Source: CAILUG01 sp038125665
Lineage (GTDB): Bacteria; Pseudomonadota; Gammaproteobacteria; Pseudomonadales; Pseudohongiellaceae
Direction: 5' to 3'
Assembly: GCA_038125665.1 (NCBI GenBank)
Contig: JAYPEI010000004.1
Location: forward strand, 1 to 64,000
DNA length: 64,000 bases
A program made the position numbers and the translations under genes. The notes below the pieces were generated by a model. It had not been told where the DNA came from. It was given only the letters and a program-made list of their open reading frames with translations, and made no database searches. Shown in pieces: positions 7,881-15,155 of the stretch (positions are counted from its first letter, which is position 1; the number at the start of each line of letters is the position of its first letter).

Positions 7881-8417
7881 ATGTCCAGAATCGCCAAAGC
7901 ACCAGTTGCGCTGCCCAATGGGGTAGAGGTCAAGATCGCTGCCGGCCTCCTTTCAGTGAAAGGTAGCAAGGGCGCTCTCGAGCTACAACTTAATAGCAGC
8001 GTTACTGTGGCAAAAGAAGATAATACTCTTCGTTTTGCTCCTGTATCTGAAAGCGATAAAAATGCTGTCGCTCAGACCGGTACTGCACGCGCTATCACTG
8101 CCAACATGGTTAAAGGCGTTAGTGAGGGATTTGAACGTAAACTAGAATTAGTGGGTGTTGGTTATCGAGCAAAAGCACAGGGTAGTACACTAAATTTAGT
8201 TTTAGGATTCTCTCATCCTATTGATTACAACTTACCCCATGGTGTGACGGCTGAAACTCCTACGCAAACAGAAGTTTTACTGAAAAGTGCGGACAAACAG
8301 TTACTTGGTCAGGTTGCAGCTGAAATTCGCAGTATGCGTCCACCAGAGCCTTATAAAGGTAAAGGTGTTAAGTACAGTGGTGAAAGTATCTACCGCAAAG
8401 AAGCCAAGAAAAAATAA
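7881..8417 (+). CDS. rplF: 50S ribosomal protein L6
   Basis: The 178-residue protein begins MSRIAKAPVALPNGVEV and has the two L6 repeats and the C-terminal signature PEPYKGKGVKYSGE. L6 lies near the sarcin-ricin loop. It follows a 133-base gap after rpsH (7748-7880), which holds a T-rich stretch and short inverted repeats but no convincing promoter. AAGAG precedes the ATG. Confidence 0.96.
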   Translation: MSRIAKAPVALPNGVEVKIAAGLLSVKGSKGALELQLNSSVTVAKEDNTLRFAPVSESDKNAVAQTGTARAITANMVKGVSEGFERKLELVGVGYRAKAQGSTLNLVLGFSHPIDYNLPHGVTAETPTQTEVLLKSADKQLLGQVAAEIRSMRPPEPYKGKGVKYSGESIYRKEAKKK

Positions 8418-8461
8418 TCACACTAGTTTGGTTTACTAACCTAACAGAAAAAATTTTGAAG

Positions 8462-8478
8462 TAAGCCCATAGGGCTTA
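8462..8478 (+). promoter_or_regulatory. Hairpin directly before the rplR ribosome-binding site
   Basis: TAAGCCC (8462-8468) and GGGCTTA (8472-8478) form a perfect seven-pair stem with a three-base ATA loop, ending just before the AGAGG Shine-Dalgarno of rplR. It has no T tract after it, so it is not a terminator. It may modulate translation or protect the mRNA; no known regulator target is recognised. Confidence 0.45.
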
Positions 8479-8492
8479 AGAGGCAAAGAATA

Positions 8493-8828
8493 ATGAACGT
8501 TAAGAAAGCATCTCGCATACGTCGTGCCAAGAAAGTTCGCGCAAAGATTAGTGAGCTCAAGGTTAATAGACTATGCGTCTACCGCAGTCCACGTCACATT
8601 TATGCCCAGATCATTTCTCCAGAGAATTGTGTGCTAGTTTCAGCTTCCTCTTTGGGTGCAGAGAAGACAGGAAACATAGCTTCAGCACAAGAAATTGGTA
8701 AAACGATTGCTGAGCGCGCATTAACAGTTGGTATTACTAAGGTGGCTTTCGATCGTAGCGGTTTTCTCTATCACGGCCGTATAAAGGCTCTTGCTGATGC
8801 TGCACGTGAAGGTGGACTGGAATTCTAA
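8493..8828 (+). CDS. rplR: 50S ribosomal protein L18
   Basis: The 111-residue protein has the L18 N-terminal arginine-rich tail (KKASRIRRAKKVRAKI), then RSPRHIYAQII and a conserved C-terminus FDRSGFLYHGRIKALADAARE. L18 mediates binding of 5S rRNA to the large subunit. The length is slightly below the 117 residues of E. coli, with the deletion in the middle loop. Confidence 0.95.
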   Translation: MNVKKASRIRRAKKVRAKISELKVNRLCVYRSPRHIYAQIISPENCVLVSASSLGAEKTGNIASAQEIGKTIAERALTVGITKVAFDRSGFLYHGRIKALADAAREGGLEF

Positions 8829-8864
8829 GGCGATTCGAAAAAAATATTCGAAAGGCGAAAAGTT

Positions 8865-9374
8865 ATGGCATTAAAAAACGAACAAACTAAGAATGAAGAA
8901 GGTCTTCAAGAGAAGCTAATTCAAGTTAACCGTGTAGCCAAAGTTGTGAAAGGTGGACGTATCTTCTCTTTTACCGCACTGACTGCTGTAGGTGATGGAA
9001 ATGGTCGAGTTGGTTTTGGTCGTGGCAAAGCACGTGAAGTTCCTCAGGCAATCCAAAAAGCTATGGAAGCGGCACGTAGAAACATGATCAGCGTAAAACT
9101 TGATGGCAATACACTGCAATATCCTGTGAAGGCTAATCATGGTGCTTCTAAGGTTTATATGCAACCTGCCTCTGAAGGTACGGGTGTAATTGCGGGTGGT
9201 GCAATGCGATCAATCCTGGAACTAGCTGGTGTGCAAAACGTACTTGCCAAGTGCTATGGCTCTACTAATCCTGTGAACGTAGTACGTGCTACATTCAATG
9301 GCTTGAAGAATATGCGTTCTCCAGAAGAAGTTGCCGCCAAACGTGGTAAAGCAATTGATGAAATTATCGGTTAA
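8865..9374 (+). CDS. rpsE: 30S ribosomal protein S5
   Basis: The 169-residue protein has the double-stranded RNA-binding-like domain (VNRVAKVVKGGRIFSFTALT, about residues 20-40) and the VGFGRGKAREVPQAI and GGAMRSILELAGV segments of S5. S5 affects decoding accuracy and forms the mRNA entry pore. Shine-Dalgarno AAAGG lies before the ATG. Confidence 0.97.
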   Translation: MALKNEQTKNEEGLQEKLIQVNRVAKVVKGGRIFSFTALTAVGDGNGRVGFGRGKAREVPQAIQKAMEAARRNMISVKLDGNTLQYPVKANHGASKVYMQPASEGTGVIAGGAMRSILELAGVQNVLAKCYGSTNPVNVVRATFNGLKNMRSPEEVAAKRGKAIDEIIG

Positions 9375-9460
9375 GTAAATTATTCATCATTAACTATGTG
9401 GGTGATGATATCGAGCCTGGGTTAGGTTTCAGATAACTCGGGATGGTAGAAAAATTATAA

Positions 9461-9490
9461 TTGGCTTGAGTTCGTTTGAGGCAATATAAA
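9461..9490 (+). promoter_or_regulatory. Possible internal promoter before rpmD
   Basis: In the 135-base rpsE-rpmD gap, TTGGCT (9461-9466) and TATAAA (9485-9490) are separated by 18 bases, matching the -35 and -10 boxes at four and five positions. It would give an mRNA starting close to the rpmD ribosome-binding site and could boost rpmD-rplO-secY. Support is only sequence resemblance. Confidence 0.35.
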
Positions 9491-9509
9491 ATGAGAAAGG
9501 TTAATAGCG

Positions 9510-9692
9510 ATGGCAGGTAAAACAGTAAAAGTTACCCAGATTAAAAGTTCGCACGGCATACTCGCTAATCACAAAGCTTGTTTGACTGGTCTGGGTCTGC
9601 GCAAAATTCGTCATACTGTCGAAGTGGAAGATACTCCTTCTGTGCGTGGCATGATCAACAAAGTACGTCACTTAATTCAGGTTGAAGCCTAA
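9510..9692 (+). CDS. rpmD: 50S ribosomal protein L30
   Basis: The 60-residue protein (KTVKVTQIKSSHGILANHKACL, then RKIRHTVEVEDTPSVRGMINKVRHLI) is L30, a small ferredoxin-fold-like protein at the 5S/23S side of the 50S. AAAGG lies ten bases before the ATG. Length is normal. Confidence 0.94.
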   Translation: MAGKTVKVTQIKSSHGILANHKACLTGLGLRKIRHTVEVEDTPSVRGMINKVRHLIQVEA

Positions 9693-9782
9693 TCTCTTCT
9701 GCCCACCCTTAATAGGGAGGTTCTGATTGAGATGGTCTAGCAGTGATGACTTTAAAAGGAAACGATTTCGGAGAATTTAACA

Positions 9783-10226
9783 ATGCGTTTGAATACATTA
9801 AGCCCTGCACCAGGCTCAATACATGCGAAGAAGCGTGTAGGTCGTGGTATCGGTAGTGGTCTTGGAAAGACTTCTACTCGTGGTCATAAGGGACAGAAAG
9901 CCCGTAAGAGTGGCCACGTCCGTCCAGGCTTTGAAGGCGGTCAGATGCCTTTACAAAAGCGCCTACCGAAGTTCGGTTTCTATTCGCGCATTGCTGCAGG
10001 CACTGCTGAAATTCGTACTGCGGAATTGAATAAAATTGAAGGTAACGAAGTCACTTTACAAACTCTAGAACAAGCAAACTTGATCGATCGCAGTATTAAG
10101 CGGGCCAAGATCATGCTGTCAGGTGAGGTGAAGAAATCAGTAACCGTTAGAGGCTTAATGGTAACTAAAGGTGCTAGGGCAGCTATCGAAGCTGCTGGTG
10201 GTAAAATTATAGAAGCAGCTGAGTAA
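9783..10226 (+). CDS. rplO: 50S ribosomal protein L15
   Basis: The 147-residue protein starts MRLNTLSPAPGSIHAKKRVG and has the glycine- and arginine-rich N-terminal extension (GRGIGSGLGKTSTRGHKGQKAR) and MPLQKRLPKFGF segment of L15. L15 is a late assembly protein. GGAG precedes the ATG, and secY follows after 35 bases. Confidence 0.96.
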   Translation: MRLNTLSPAPGSIHAKKRVGRGIGSGLGKTSTRGHKGQKARKSGHVRPGFEGGQMPLQKRLPKFGFYSRIAAGTAEIRTAELNKIEGNEVTLQTLEQANLIDRSIKRAKIMLSGEVKKSVTVRGLMVTKGARAAIEAAGGKIIEAAE

Positions 10227-10261
10227 GTGCTTCAATATCCTGAAGTTAGGAATATTTAATA

Positions 10262-11581
10262 ATGGCAAACAACCTTACAAAAGGTATGACTCCAGGCAAC
10301 AGCGACGGCCTCGCTGAGCTTAAGTCTCGTCTGCTATTTGTATTTCTAGCAATCGTTGTCTACCGAGTTGGTACTCATATTCCGGTCCCAGGAATCAATC
10401 CTGATCAGTTAAATGCACTTTTTAACCAAAATCAAGGAACTTTTCTAGGCCTTTTTAATATGTTTTCCGGTGGAGCCATCGAGCGAATGAGTATTTTTGC
10501 GCTGGGTATCATGCCCTATATTACAGCATCAATAATAATGCAGTTATTGACGGCAACTACTCCTCAGTTAGAGCAACTGAAGAAAGAGGGTGAGTCAGGT
10601 CGCCGGAAAATAAGTCAATACACCCGTTATGGAGCATTAGTTTTTTCTACTGTTCAAGCACTAGCAATTACTACTGGTCTCCTTTCTCAACTAGCTTTTG
10701 AAACCAGTCTTTCTTTCTACATCACTGCTGTTCTTTCTTTAGTAACAGGATCGATGTTCCTTATGTGGTTGGGTGAGCAGATCACTGAGCGTGGTGTGGG
10801 CAATGGGATTTCTTTGTTGATCTTCGCAGGTATCGTAGCAGGGCTACCTGCTGCTATAGGTCAATCATTAGAGCAAGTGAGTGAGGGGCAGATACAACCA
10901 TTAGCATTGTTGGTAGTTGCAGTACTTGCAGCAGCAGTTATAGCAATTGTGGTCTTCGTTGAACGCGCACAGCGCCGTATTACTGTTAATTACGCCCCTC
11001 GACAACAAGGTCGTAAAATGTTTCAAGGGCAGAGTTCTCATTTACCCTTAAAAGTGAATATGGCTGGTGTTATTCCTGCCATTTTCGCTAGCAGCTTTCT
11101 CCTTTTCCCTGCTTCCTTAGGGCAGTGGTTTGGTCAGAACGAAGGCTATGAATTTCTGGCTGACTTGGCTCTCATCTTAGGCCCTGGTCAGCCTTTAAAT
11201 GTCTTGATTTTCTGTGTGTTAGTTGTTGCGTTCTGTTTCTTTTATACCTCATTGGTGTTTAACCCAAAGGAGATTGCCGAGAACCTCAAGCGTCAAGGTG
11301 CCTTCATCCCCGGCATAAGACCTGGAGAGCATACAGCTTCCTATGTAGATGGGGTGATGACACGATTAACCATGTTTGGTGCGGTATACATCACACTGAT
11401 TTGTCTGCTACCACAGTTTTTGCAGACATCAGCAAATGTACCCTTCCAACTTGGAGGTACATCACTACTAATAGTAGTAGTGGTTTGTATGGATTTTATG
11501 GCTCAGGTGCAGTCACATCTGATGTCCCATCAGTATGAGTCGCTGATGAAGAAATCTAATATTGGTTCTTTCCGTCGATAG
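10262..11581 (+). CDS. secY: Preprotein translocase channel SecY
   Basis: The 439-residue inner-membrane protein has ten predicted membrane helices, the plug region after helix 1 (FNMFSGGAIERMSIFALGIM), and the cytoplasmic loops with VFVERAQRRITVNYA and FNPKEIAENLKRQGAFIPG that bind SecA and ribosomes. It forms the SecYEG channel. As in most gammaproteobacteria it sits between rplO and rpmJ. AGGA precedes the ATG. Confidence 0.97.
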   Translation: MANNLTKGMTPGNSDGLAELKSRLLFVFLAIVVYRVGTHIPVPGINPDQLNALFNQNQGTFLGLFNMFSGGAIERMSIFALGIMPYITASIIMQLLTATTPQLEQLKKEGESGRRKISQYTRYGALVFSTVQALAITTGLLSQLAFETSLSFYITAVLSLVTGSMFLMWLGEQITERGVGNGISLLIFAGIVAGLPAAIGQSLEQVSEGQIQPLALLVVAVLAAAVIAIVVFVERAQRRITVNYAPRQQGRKMFQGQSSHLPLKVNMAGVIPAIFASSFLLFPASLGQWFGQNEGYEFLADLALILGPGQPLNVLIFCVLVVAFCFFYTSLVFNPKEIAENLKRQGAFIPGIRPGEHTASYVDGVMTRLTMFGAVYITLICLLPQFLQTSANVPFQLGGTSLLIVVVVCMDFMAQVQSHLMSHQYESLMKKSNIGSFRR

Positions 11582-11616
11582 ACCATATAGATTAACTATT
11601 CAGGCAGGAGTGAGAG

Positions 11617-11730
11617 ATGAAAGTCAGAGCATCAGTGAAACGTATTTGCCGTAAGTGCAAAGTGATTAAGAGAAATGGTACTGTCCGTGTGATTTGTTCC
11701 GAGCCAAGACACAAGCAACGTCAGGGTTGA
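11617..11730 (+). CDS. rpmJ: 50S ribosomal protein L36, zinc-ribbon type
   Basis: The ORF encodes 37 residues beginning MKVRASVKRICRKCKVI. Cysteines 11, 14 and 27 and histidine 32 supply the four zinc ligands of the C+ form. L36 is the smallest 50S protein. AGGAG (11606-11610) lies before the ATG. This gene closes the spc group. Confidence 0.96.
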   Translation: MKVRASVKRICRKCKVIKRNGTVRVICSEPRHKQRQG

Positions 11731-11734
11731 AGCT

Positions 11735-11950
11735 AACCCACAAGCGCTTGATTTTTTTGGGTTCTGAGTATATTCTTGCCGGCCATTTTTGAGCCTTCCT
11801 AGAGGCAAAGTTGGCCACCGGAATCTGATACTAACATGTACAAGTTCGGTCTGCTTTGAGCAGTCCAACATTTTGAAATTAATGACAATTCAGCGGAATT
11901 AGGTAAAAACCAGACGCGTGAATAGTTGAAAGAACAAATGGAGCGAAATT
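11735..11950 (+). promoter_or_regulatory. Alpha-operon leader region
   Basis: This 220-base gap before rpsM holds several stems: AACCCA 11735-11740 with TGGGTT 11758-11763 enclosing CAAGCGCTTG and a T7 run, GCCT/AGGC and TTGCC/GGCAA alternatives around 11775-11815, and CTGCT 11851-11855 with AGCAG 11859-11863. TTGATT (11748-11753) and TATTCT (11771-11776) with 17 bases between may be a weak promoter. In E. coli the same place holds the pseudoknot bound by S4. Whether this one folds likewise cannot be told by eye. Confidence 0.4.
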
Positions 11951-12307
11951 ATGGCCCGTATTGCCGGTGTCAACATTCCTGACAATAAGCACGTAGTGAT
12001 CTCACTACGTTACGTTTATGGTATTGGTCAAACAACTGCCAAAAAACTTTGTGCATCGACTGGTATTAATCCAAGTAGCAAAGTCAGCGAGCTGTCTGAA
12101 GATCAGCTTGATTCGCTTCGTAATGAAATAAGCAAGATTACTGTCGAAGGAGATCTACGTCGTGAAGTTTCCATGAACATCAAACGCTTGATGGACCTGG
12201 GTTCTTATCGTGGTATTCGTCACCGTCGCAGTCTGCCAGTTCGAGGTCAGCGAACAAAAACCAATGCGCGGACCCGTAAAGGCCCACGCAAACCAATTCG
12301 CAAATAA
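11951..12307 (+). CDS. rpsM: 30S ribosomal protein S13
   Basis: The 118-residue protein begins MARIAGVNIPDNKHVVISLRY and ends with the basic tail GQRTKTNARTRKGPRKPIRK typical of S13. S13 contacts P-site tRNA and forms intersubunit bridges. GGAG lies nine bases before the ATG. First gene of the alpha group. Confidence 0.97.
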   Translation: MARIAGVNIPDNKHVVISLRYVYGIGQTTAKKLCASTGINPSSKVSELSEDQLDSLRNEISKITVEGDLRREVSMNIKRLMDLGSYRGIRHRRSLPVRGQRTKTNARTRKGPRKPIRK

Positions 12308-12338
12308 TGCAACAGACTTATTTACAAGGTAAAAGTTA

Positions 12339-12731
12339 ATGGCCAAACCAGCACCTCAAATTAGAAAGAAAGCCAGAACCTCAGTATCTGATGGTGTGGC
12401 GCATATTCATGCGTCTTTCAATAACACCATCATTACTATTACTGATCGTCAAGGCAACACGCTATCATGGGCAACATCTGGTGGATCTGGTTTCCGTGGT
12501 TCACGGAAAAGTACTCCATTTGCAGCCCAAGTTGCAGCTGAACGTGCTGGTAAGGCTGCAGTTGAGCTTTACAGCCTGAAAAATGTTGACGTCCGTGTCA
12601 ATGGTCCTGGTCCTGGTCGAGAGTCTGCAGTCCGCGCACTAAATGCTTGTGGTCTGAAAGTTAGCAATATCACTGATGTGACTCCGATTCCACACAATGG
12701 ATGTCGTCCACCAAAGCGTCGTCGTGTGTAA
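12339..12731 (+). CDS. rpsK: 30S ribosomal protein S11
   Basis: The 130-residue protein has the S11 core (DGVAHIHASFNNTIITITD, GFRGSRKSTPFAAQ) and conserved end TPIPHNGCRPPKRRRV. S11 shapes the platform next to the mRNA exit site. AAGG precedes the ATG. Confidence 0.97.
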   Translation: MAKPAPQIRKKARTSVSDGVAHIHASFNNTIITITDRQGNTLSWATSGGSGFRGSRKSTPFAAQVAAERAGKAAVELYSLKNVDVRVNGPGPGRESAVRALNACGLKVSNITDVTPIPHNGCRPPKRRRV

Positions 12732-12792
12732 TTGATACCATTAATAAGATTTATAACCAATTTGAATCCAGTCGGCAATTGGCCGGCAACTA

Positions 12793-12807
12793 AGCCTACA
12801 GGAGGCT
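12793..12807 (+). promoter_or_regulatory. Hairpin covering the rpsD ribosome-binding site
   Basis: AGCCT (12793-12797) can pair with AGGCT (12803-12807), which takes in most of the very strong Shine-Dalgarno AGGAGG (12800-12805). A second small stem CGGC/GCCG lies just upstream near 12770-12785. The arrangement would lower rpsD translation until melted. Regulation by S4 or by coupling is an inference. Confidence 0.45.
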
Positions 12808-12813
12808 CTGATT

Positions 12814-13434
12814 ATGGCCCGATATCTCGGCCCTAAATGCAAACTTTCCCGCAGAGAAGGAACTGACCTTGGCTTAAAGAGCGGCGTGCGTTCAATGGAA
12901 GACAAGTGCAAGTCGGAAACTGCTCCTGGTCAACATGGCCAGCGTCGTGGTCGTCTGTCCGATTATGGTGTACAGCTGCGTGAAAAGCAGAAAGTACGTC
13001 GTATGTACGGTATTCTCGAACGTCAATTCCGTAACTACTATAAAGAAGCAGCGCGTCTAAAAGGTGCTACTGGTGAAAACTTGTTACAACTACTTGAATC
13101 TCGTTTAGATAATGTGGTTTATAGAATGGGTTTTGGTTCAACACGTAACGAATCACGTCAGTTGGTCAGCCACAAATCCATCATGGTTAATGGCAAAACT
13201 GTAAACATACCTTCTTATCAAGTTCAGCCAGGAGATGTTGTGGCAGTTCGTGAGAAGGCTAAAAACCAGTTACGAATCAAAGCTTCGATAGATCTTTCTA
13301 ACAACCGCGCTCCTGTAGAGTGGTTGGAAGTAAGTACTGCTAAGATGGAAGGCCAGTTCAAGCATAAGCCTGAGCGAGCAGAGCTAAGCAGTGACATCAA
13401 TGAAAGCTTAATTGTTGAGCTTTACTCCAAGTAA
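12814..13434 (+). CDS. rpsD: 30S ribosomal protein S4
   Basis: The 206-residue protein is collinear with E. coli S4, from MARYLGPKCKLSRREGTDLG to the last residues LIVELYSK, with the S4 RNA-binding domain at about residues 95-160. S4 starts 30S assembly and in E. coli represses the alpha operon. Shine-Dalgarno AGGAGG is ideal but partly in a stem. rpoA follows after 22 bases. Confidence 0.97.
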   Translation: MARYLGPKCKLSRREGTDLGLKSGVRSMEDKCKSETAPGQHGQRRGRLSDYGVQLREKQKVRRMYGILERQFRNYYKEAARLKGATGENLLQLLESRLDNVVYRMGFGSTRNESRQLVSHKSIMVNGKTVNIPSYQVQPGDVVAVREKAKNQLRIKASIDLSNNRAPVEWLEVSTAKMEGQFKHKPERAELSSDINESLIVELYSK

Positions 13435-13456
13435 TTCTGAAATTGCGAGGATACCA

Positions 13457-14458
13457 ATGCAGATTTCACTAGAAAATTTTCTGACACCGCAGGTTATTCA
13501 GGTTGAGTCTACTGATAACTGCAATTCTAAGGTGGTTCTGGAGCCACTCGAGCGTGGTTTTGGGCATACACTGGGTAATGCTCTTCGTCGTATTCTACTT
13601 TCTTCTATGCCAGGTTGTGCTGTTGAGGAAGTTGAGATTGACGGAGTGGTTCATGAGTACAGCACAATTGAGGGTGTTCAGGAAGACGTTATCGAAATTC
13701 TTTTAAACCTGAAAGAGTTGGCTGTGGTCATGCATTCAGGTGAGACAGCAGAGCTCCAACTGACTAAATCTGGTCAAGGTCCAGTGACGGCTGCTGATAT
13801 TCAACTGCCACATGATGTTGAAATCGTAAATCCAGATCATGTTATTTGTAATCTAAACTCTAACGGATCAGTCAATATGACTTTAAAAGTCGGGATTGGT
13901 CGTGGTTATGTGCCAGCAGATACCCGTAAAGATGAGTTAGAAGATGAAACGCGAACTGTGGGTCGTTTGATGCTGGATGCTTCCTACACTCCAGTTGTTC
14001 GGGTTACTTATGCAGTGGAAAGTGCTCGCGTTGAGCAGCGCACTGATTTGGATAAACTTGTTCTTGAAATTGAGACTAATGGAACAATTGATCCTGAGGA
14101 GTCGATTCGTCAGGCAGCTACTATTCTGCAACATCAGTTGAGCCACTTCGTGGATCTAAAAAATAGTGCAGTTACAGAGCAGCCTAAGAACGAAGATCGT
14201 ATTGACCCGATCTTACTTCGCCCCGTTGATGATCTTGAACTTACAGTACGTTCAGCAAACTGTCTGAAAGCTGAAAATATCTATTACATTGGAGATCTTA
14301 TACAGCGTACTGAAGTTGAACTACTCAAGACTCCTAATCTAGGTAAGAAGTCTTTGACCGAGATTAAAGACGTTCTTGCTTCTAAAGGTTTGTCATTGGG
14401 TTTGCGCCTCGAAAACTGGCCACCATCCAGTTTGAAAGGAGATGATCGCGCTGCCTAA
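13457..14458 (+). CDS. rpoA: RNA polymerase alpha subunit
   Basis: The 333-residue protein has the N-terminal dimerisation domain (LEPLERGFGHTLGNALRRIL near residue 30) and a C-terminal domain (about 250-320) with RSANCLKAENI, which includes the arginine that contacts UP elements. The ATG at 13457 follows GCGAGGA and gives MQISLENFL, close to other gammaproteobacteria. A frame 15 codons longer begins inside rpsD and is not supported. Confidence 0.97.
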   Translation: MQISLENFLTPQVIQVESTDNCNSKVVLEPLERGFGHTLGNALRRILLSSMPGCAVEEVEIDGVVHEYSTIEGVQEDVIEILLNLKELAVVMHSGETAELQLTKSGQGPVTAADIQLPHDVEIVNPDHVICNLNSNGSVNMTLKVGIGRGYVPADTRKDELEDETRTVGRLMLDASYTPVVRVTYAVESARVEQRTDLDKLVLEIETNGTIDPEESIRQAATILQHQLSHFVDLKNSAVTEQPKNEDRIDPILLRPVDDLELTVRSANCLKAENIYYIGDLIQRTEVELLKTPNLGKKSLTEIKDVLASKGLSLGLRLENWPPSSLKGDDRAA

Positions 14459-14534
14459 GTCTGACTTAGATAGCACAGAAGGGTCGATCCGAAAGAGTCG
14501 ACAATTTACCAAAATTGAATACTAGGAAATAGTC

Positions 14535-14915
14535 ATGCGTCATCGTCATAGTGGACGTCAACTCAACAGAACTAGCTCACATCGCAAAGCGATGTTCAGC
14601 AACATGACTTCGTCACTGGTTGAGCACGAAATAATAAAAACTACCCTCGCCAAAGCTAAAGAATTGCGAATGGTTGCAGAGCCTCTGATTACACTGGCTA
14701 AGAATGACAGTGTCGCAAACCGTCGTTTGGCTTTCGACCGTTTGCGTAATAAAGAATCTGTAGGAAAGTTGTTTACTGATCTCGGGCCTCGTTATGTTAA
14801 TCGTAATGGTGGCTATCTCCGTATTATCAAATGTGGCTATCGCGCAGGCGATAAAGCCCCAATGGCTTACGTTGAGCTTGTGGATCGGCCAGAAGAATCT
14901 GTCGCAGAAGAGTAG
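14535..14915 (+). CDS. rplQ: 50S ribosomal protein L17
   Basis: The 126-residue protein begins MRHRHSGRQLNRTSSHRKAM and has the L17 end GDKAPMAYVELVDR. It lies near the tunnel exit. AGGA precedes the ATG. It is the last gene of the ribosomal block and is followed by a strong terminator. Confidence 0.97.
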   Translation: MRHRHSGRQLNRTSSHRKAMFSNMTSSLVEHEIIKTTLAKAKELRMVAEPLITLAKNDSVANRRLAFDRLRNKESVGKLFTDLGPRYVNRNGGYLRIIKCGYRAGDKAPMAYVELVDRPEESVAEE

Positions 14916-14989
14916 TAGTCTTGCTATTTTTCTCCAGTTTGAGAGCTTAGAGTTTATAGGATTATTTTTTTTGACCAACCAAAATATAT

Positions 14990-15016
14990 AAAAGGTCGTC
15001 GACAGATGACCTTTTT
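14990..15016 (+). terminator. Rho-independent terminator of the ribosomal block
   Basis: AAAAGGTCGTC (14990-15000) pairs with GATGACCTTTT (15005-15015) through eleven pairs with one G-U, around a GACA loop, and runs into five T bases (15012-15016). It lies 75 bases after rplQ. Confidence 0.85.
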
Positions 15017-15093
15017 CACTTCTTTATAAATCAATAATGTAATAATTTCATTGGAATATGCAGAGAACATGAAATCTCTCTGTAAACCAGTCT

Positions 15094-15129
15094 CATCACT
15101 AGTAGTAGTGATGCTCGGTTTCTTATAAT
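15094..15129 (+). promoter_or_regulatory. Promoter and operator-like palindrome of the DUF5916 gene
   Basis: CATCACTA (15094-15101) and TAGTGATG (15106-15113) form a perfect eight-base inverted repeat with four bases between. A consensus -10 box TATAAT lies at 15124-15129. The palindrome occupies the -35 position, where no TTGACA-like box exists, so it looks like a binding site for a dimeric regulator, likely an activator. The regulator is unknown. Confidence 0.5.
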
Positions 15130-15155
15130 CGGTATTTTCCTTCCTGGATTAGTTG

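Noticed and set aside
9491..9520. Nine-codon ORF overlapping the start of rpmD
   Set aside because: It has no ribosome-binding site of its own and the rpmD site AAAGG lies inside it, so chance is the simpler explanation.
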